From the NCBI GenBank assembly GCA_023079485.1, contig CM041115.1, positions 30,556,826 through 30,620,825 on the forward strand: a stretch of 64,000 nucleotides of DNA, in the 5' to 3' direction. Source of the stretch: Archilochus colubris (taxonomy: Eukaryota; Chordata; Aves; Apodiformes; Trochilidae). The notes below the pieces were generated by a model. The model worked only from the letters and a program-made list of their open reading frames with translations. It ran no database searches and was not told where the DNA came from. Of the stretch, positions 62,059 through 64,000 are shown piece after piece. A program made the translations under genes and the position numbers. Position 1 is the first letter of the stretch. Each line of letters opens with the position of its first letter.

Positions 62059-63452
62059 AAAAGAATTAAATTTAAAGAATTTAATGAAGATACCGTATGT
62101 ATTTCTGAGTACTTTTCTAATCACAGTAGGTCTTCATTAAACTCCGATACAAATTTCATTGGCTGAGAGCCCTTTTGCCATACAGCAAAAGAATGAAATT
62201 ATTTTTAGACTCCTAAACCAAGAGTTATTATTGATCCCATATAATACTTGAAGGTGGATAACTGAAACAGAAATAAATTCCCATGTTCTAAAACATCCCC
62301 TTTTGCTTTAATTTTAGTCAGACATCTGTGACCGAAATGTTATCTTCTTATGGTACTATCCAAGAAGTGAAGTATCTTAAGACAGGTAAATATTGTACCT
62401 TATCTTCTAAAAGCACTGAGAGCTCTATGGAAAACTACCAGAAACACAAAATAAGCACCACTACACTGTAAACACACATATGGCTTGCTTATTAATACAT
62501 TCTATAGCAGAGGCTCACTTCAGGTATTTGTTATGAGGAATAACAGATTTCAGAAGTCCATCTGAAACTACTGGTTAATGATTACCATTGTTTTGCCATT
62601 ATTTACCATTTCACCATATTCTTTATAAACGAGGAGCAAATAGCACTTTGCTCAGGGTACTACTAAGACTTGGCGATAGCACCTCCTATATTAGCAGGAT
62701 GTTCACATCAGTATTTCTGCCAGATACCATAAGGAATGGATGGGATCATTGAAGAAACTGAAGAAGTGTCTCATCATGGATGGCTGCGATACAATACTGT
62801 AAACTCAGCTTCTACACTTTTGTGTTTATGAAGAGCTGGCAACTTTACAACTGGAAAGCAAGGAAGTAATGATCATCAGATTTATATAATATATAGGTTA
62901 CAAGTTCATATATGGATATAGTTGGGTGCTTGTGTCTTCTGTTGATGACCTATGAGTGATCAAGTGCAGACTGCTGATTGCACCAGGTAGCATGGCTAAA
63001 ATTGGGTTTCAACTTCAAATTTAGTTTCTGAGCATGGAATTTATATTACTATAGAGCTTTTCCAATTCACCTTAAGTTGCAGCATTTGCTTCTGCAAGTT
63101 TAGTAGATCACTGAATTGTTTTCTGCTTTATGCTGTTGTTACTGGAAGGAAAACAATATTCACCCTTGCACAGATAATACACTGAGATATCACACTAATG
63201 CAAAAAGACGTCATCTGAACTGTGGTGGTTATACATATAAGCCATTTGAATAATGTCACTTTAGGGATTAAGTATAAAAGCAGCTGTTGCTGTGGCACTG
63301 TAAGAAAGATGGTGAGAAAAGCCAAAATCAATTTTTATTCCTCATAGTCTGAAATGCTATTTCATCAACCTGTCAGATGGTGAAACATAAGACTAAGAAA
63401 GAAAAAAAATCAGAAAGCAACACGTGTGTGTTGGGTTTTAAGTGTGTATTAC

Positions 63453-64000
63453 ACAGAATCACACAGAATGTTTAGTTTGGAAGAGACCTCCAAGATCACC
63501 CAGTCCAACCTTTGACCAACACCGTAAGCTACCTACTACTAAACCATGTCCTTAGGGACAGCTTCACACACCATTTAAGTACCTCCAGGGATGGTAACTC
63601 CACCACTGTCGTGGGCAGGCCATTCCAATGCCTGACAACCCTCTCAGTGAAAAAATATTTCCTAACATCCAGCCTAAACCTCCCCTGGAACAGCTTCCAT
63701 CCATTCCCTCTGGTCCTATCACAGTTCTTTAGGGAGCAGAGGCTGTTTCCCTCCTCACTCCAACCTCCCTTGAGGTAATTGAAGAGAGCTCTAAGGTCTC
63801 CTCTCAGCCTCCTCCTCTCCAGACAAAACACCCCCAGCTCCCTCAGCTGCTCCTCACAGGGCTTGTGCTTCAGGCCCTTCATGAGCCTCAGTGCCCTTCT
63901 CTGGACACTCTCCAGCACTTCTGTGTCCCAACTATAGTGAGGTGCCCAGAACTGAACACAGGATTCAAGATGTGGCCTCAAAAGAGCTGACTATAGAGGG
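63453..64000 (-). mobile_element. CR1 LINE, continues past the window edge
   Basis: It starts with the tail ACAGAATCACACAGAATG and the antisense terminus (TTGGAAGAGACCTCCAAGA). The minus frame at 63529-63981 is open for 150 codons with [20 protein letters not shown] and the ORF2 C-terminal block. It reaches the right end of the window without a visible 5' boundary. The full length cannot be judged. Confidence 0.93.

Larger units (their letters stand above)
37970..64000 (-). other. AOPEP: AOPEP intron sequence upstream of the zinc-site exon
   Basis: This 26 kb lies upstream, in transcript order, of the exon at 37969. The serine codon split at that exon (phase 2) shows that a preceding coding exon must exist, but I found no sequence matching the segment just before it in AOPEP (LDVLIVP, SLGMA) and no long exon for the N-terminal domain. 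Recognisable contents are a G/T tract (45650-45728), an LTR-like segment (52078-52485), a G-quadruplex motif (54874-54895), a 26-bp tandem duplication (56257-56309), a possible CR1 stub (58137-58172) and two antisense CR1 copies (61528-62058 and 63453-64000). The stretches 38000-45600, 45730-52070 and 56310-61520 hold only simple A- or T-rich runs that I can name. Small AOPEP exons could have been missed. Confidence 0.65.

Noticed and set aside
1..64000. miR-23b/27b/24-1 cluster, which lies in an AOPEP intron in mammals
   Set aside because: I looked for the mature sequences and their reverse complements by eye and found none. In human the cluster is near the 3' end of the gene, so it would be expected beyond the left edge.

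Overview
The window is eukaryotic nuclear DNA from a bird. It is AT-rich and almost entirely non-coding, it carries many CR1 retrotransposon fragments with the typical ATTCTATG-like 3' tails, and it holds a spliced vertebrate gene. No operons, bacterial-type ORFs, CRISPR arrays, tRNAs or rRNAs were seen.

The only protein-coding gene I can support is AOPEP (aminopeptidase O, ONPEP; human C9orf3), an M1-family zinc metallopeptidase, on the minus strand. Six consecutive exons can be read with consensus splice sites and matching intron phases. In transcript order they are 37969-37780 (HEIAH zinc site and distal Glu), 32680-32574, 30160-30058 (ending in the VHYLK catalytic-tyrosine segment), 29939-29832, 22859-22816 (a 44-bp micro-exon) and 14534-14474. 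Together they give 613 nt of continuous reading frame covering the catalytic core and the end of the peptidase domain. The N-terminal exons should lie beyond 64000 or in the 26-kb stretch above 37970, where I found none. The C-terminal exons should lie below position 1. The human 9q22 region is syntenic with the avian Z chromosome, so this is probably Z-linked (inference).

Between the exons, the sequence is intronic. CR1 LINE fragments make up about 8 kb, roughly one eighth of the window by my approximate boundaries. They cluster at 33.2-36.8 kb, where one CR1 has been split by an antisense CR1 and another ends in a long ATTCT pentanucleotide array. Two closely similar CR1 copies in the same orientation (about 19981-20536 and 24472-24937) flank the micro-exon. 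Two stretches (about 25400-25800 and 52078-52485) look like LTR-type avian repeats. There are also G-quadruplex-type motifs, homopurine/homopyrimidine tracts, G/T-rich tracts, a pair of duplicated hairpins and short tandem repeats.

I found no convincing new gene system. The points most worth checking are the CR1 pair around the micro-exon, the ATTCT array grown from a CR1 tail, the nested CR1, the duplicated hairpin and the G4 motifs in the introns.
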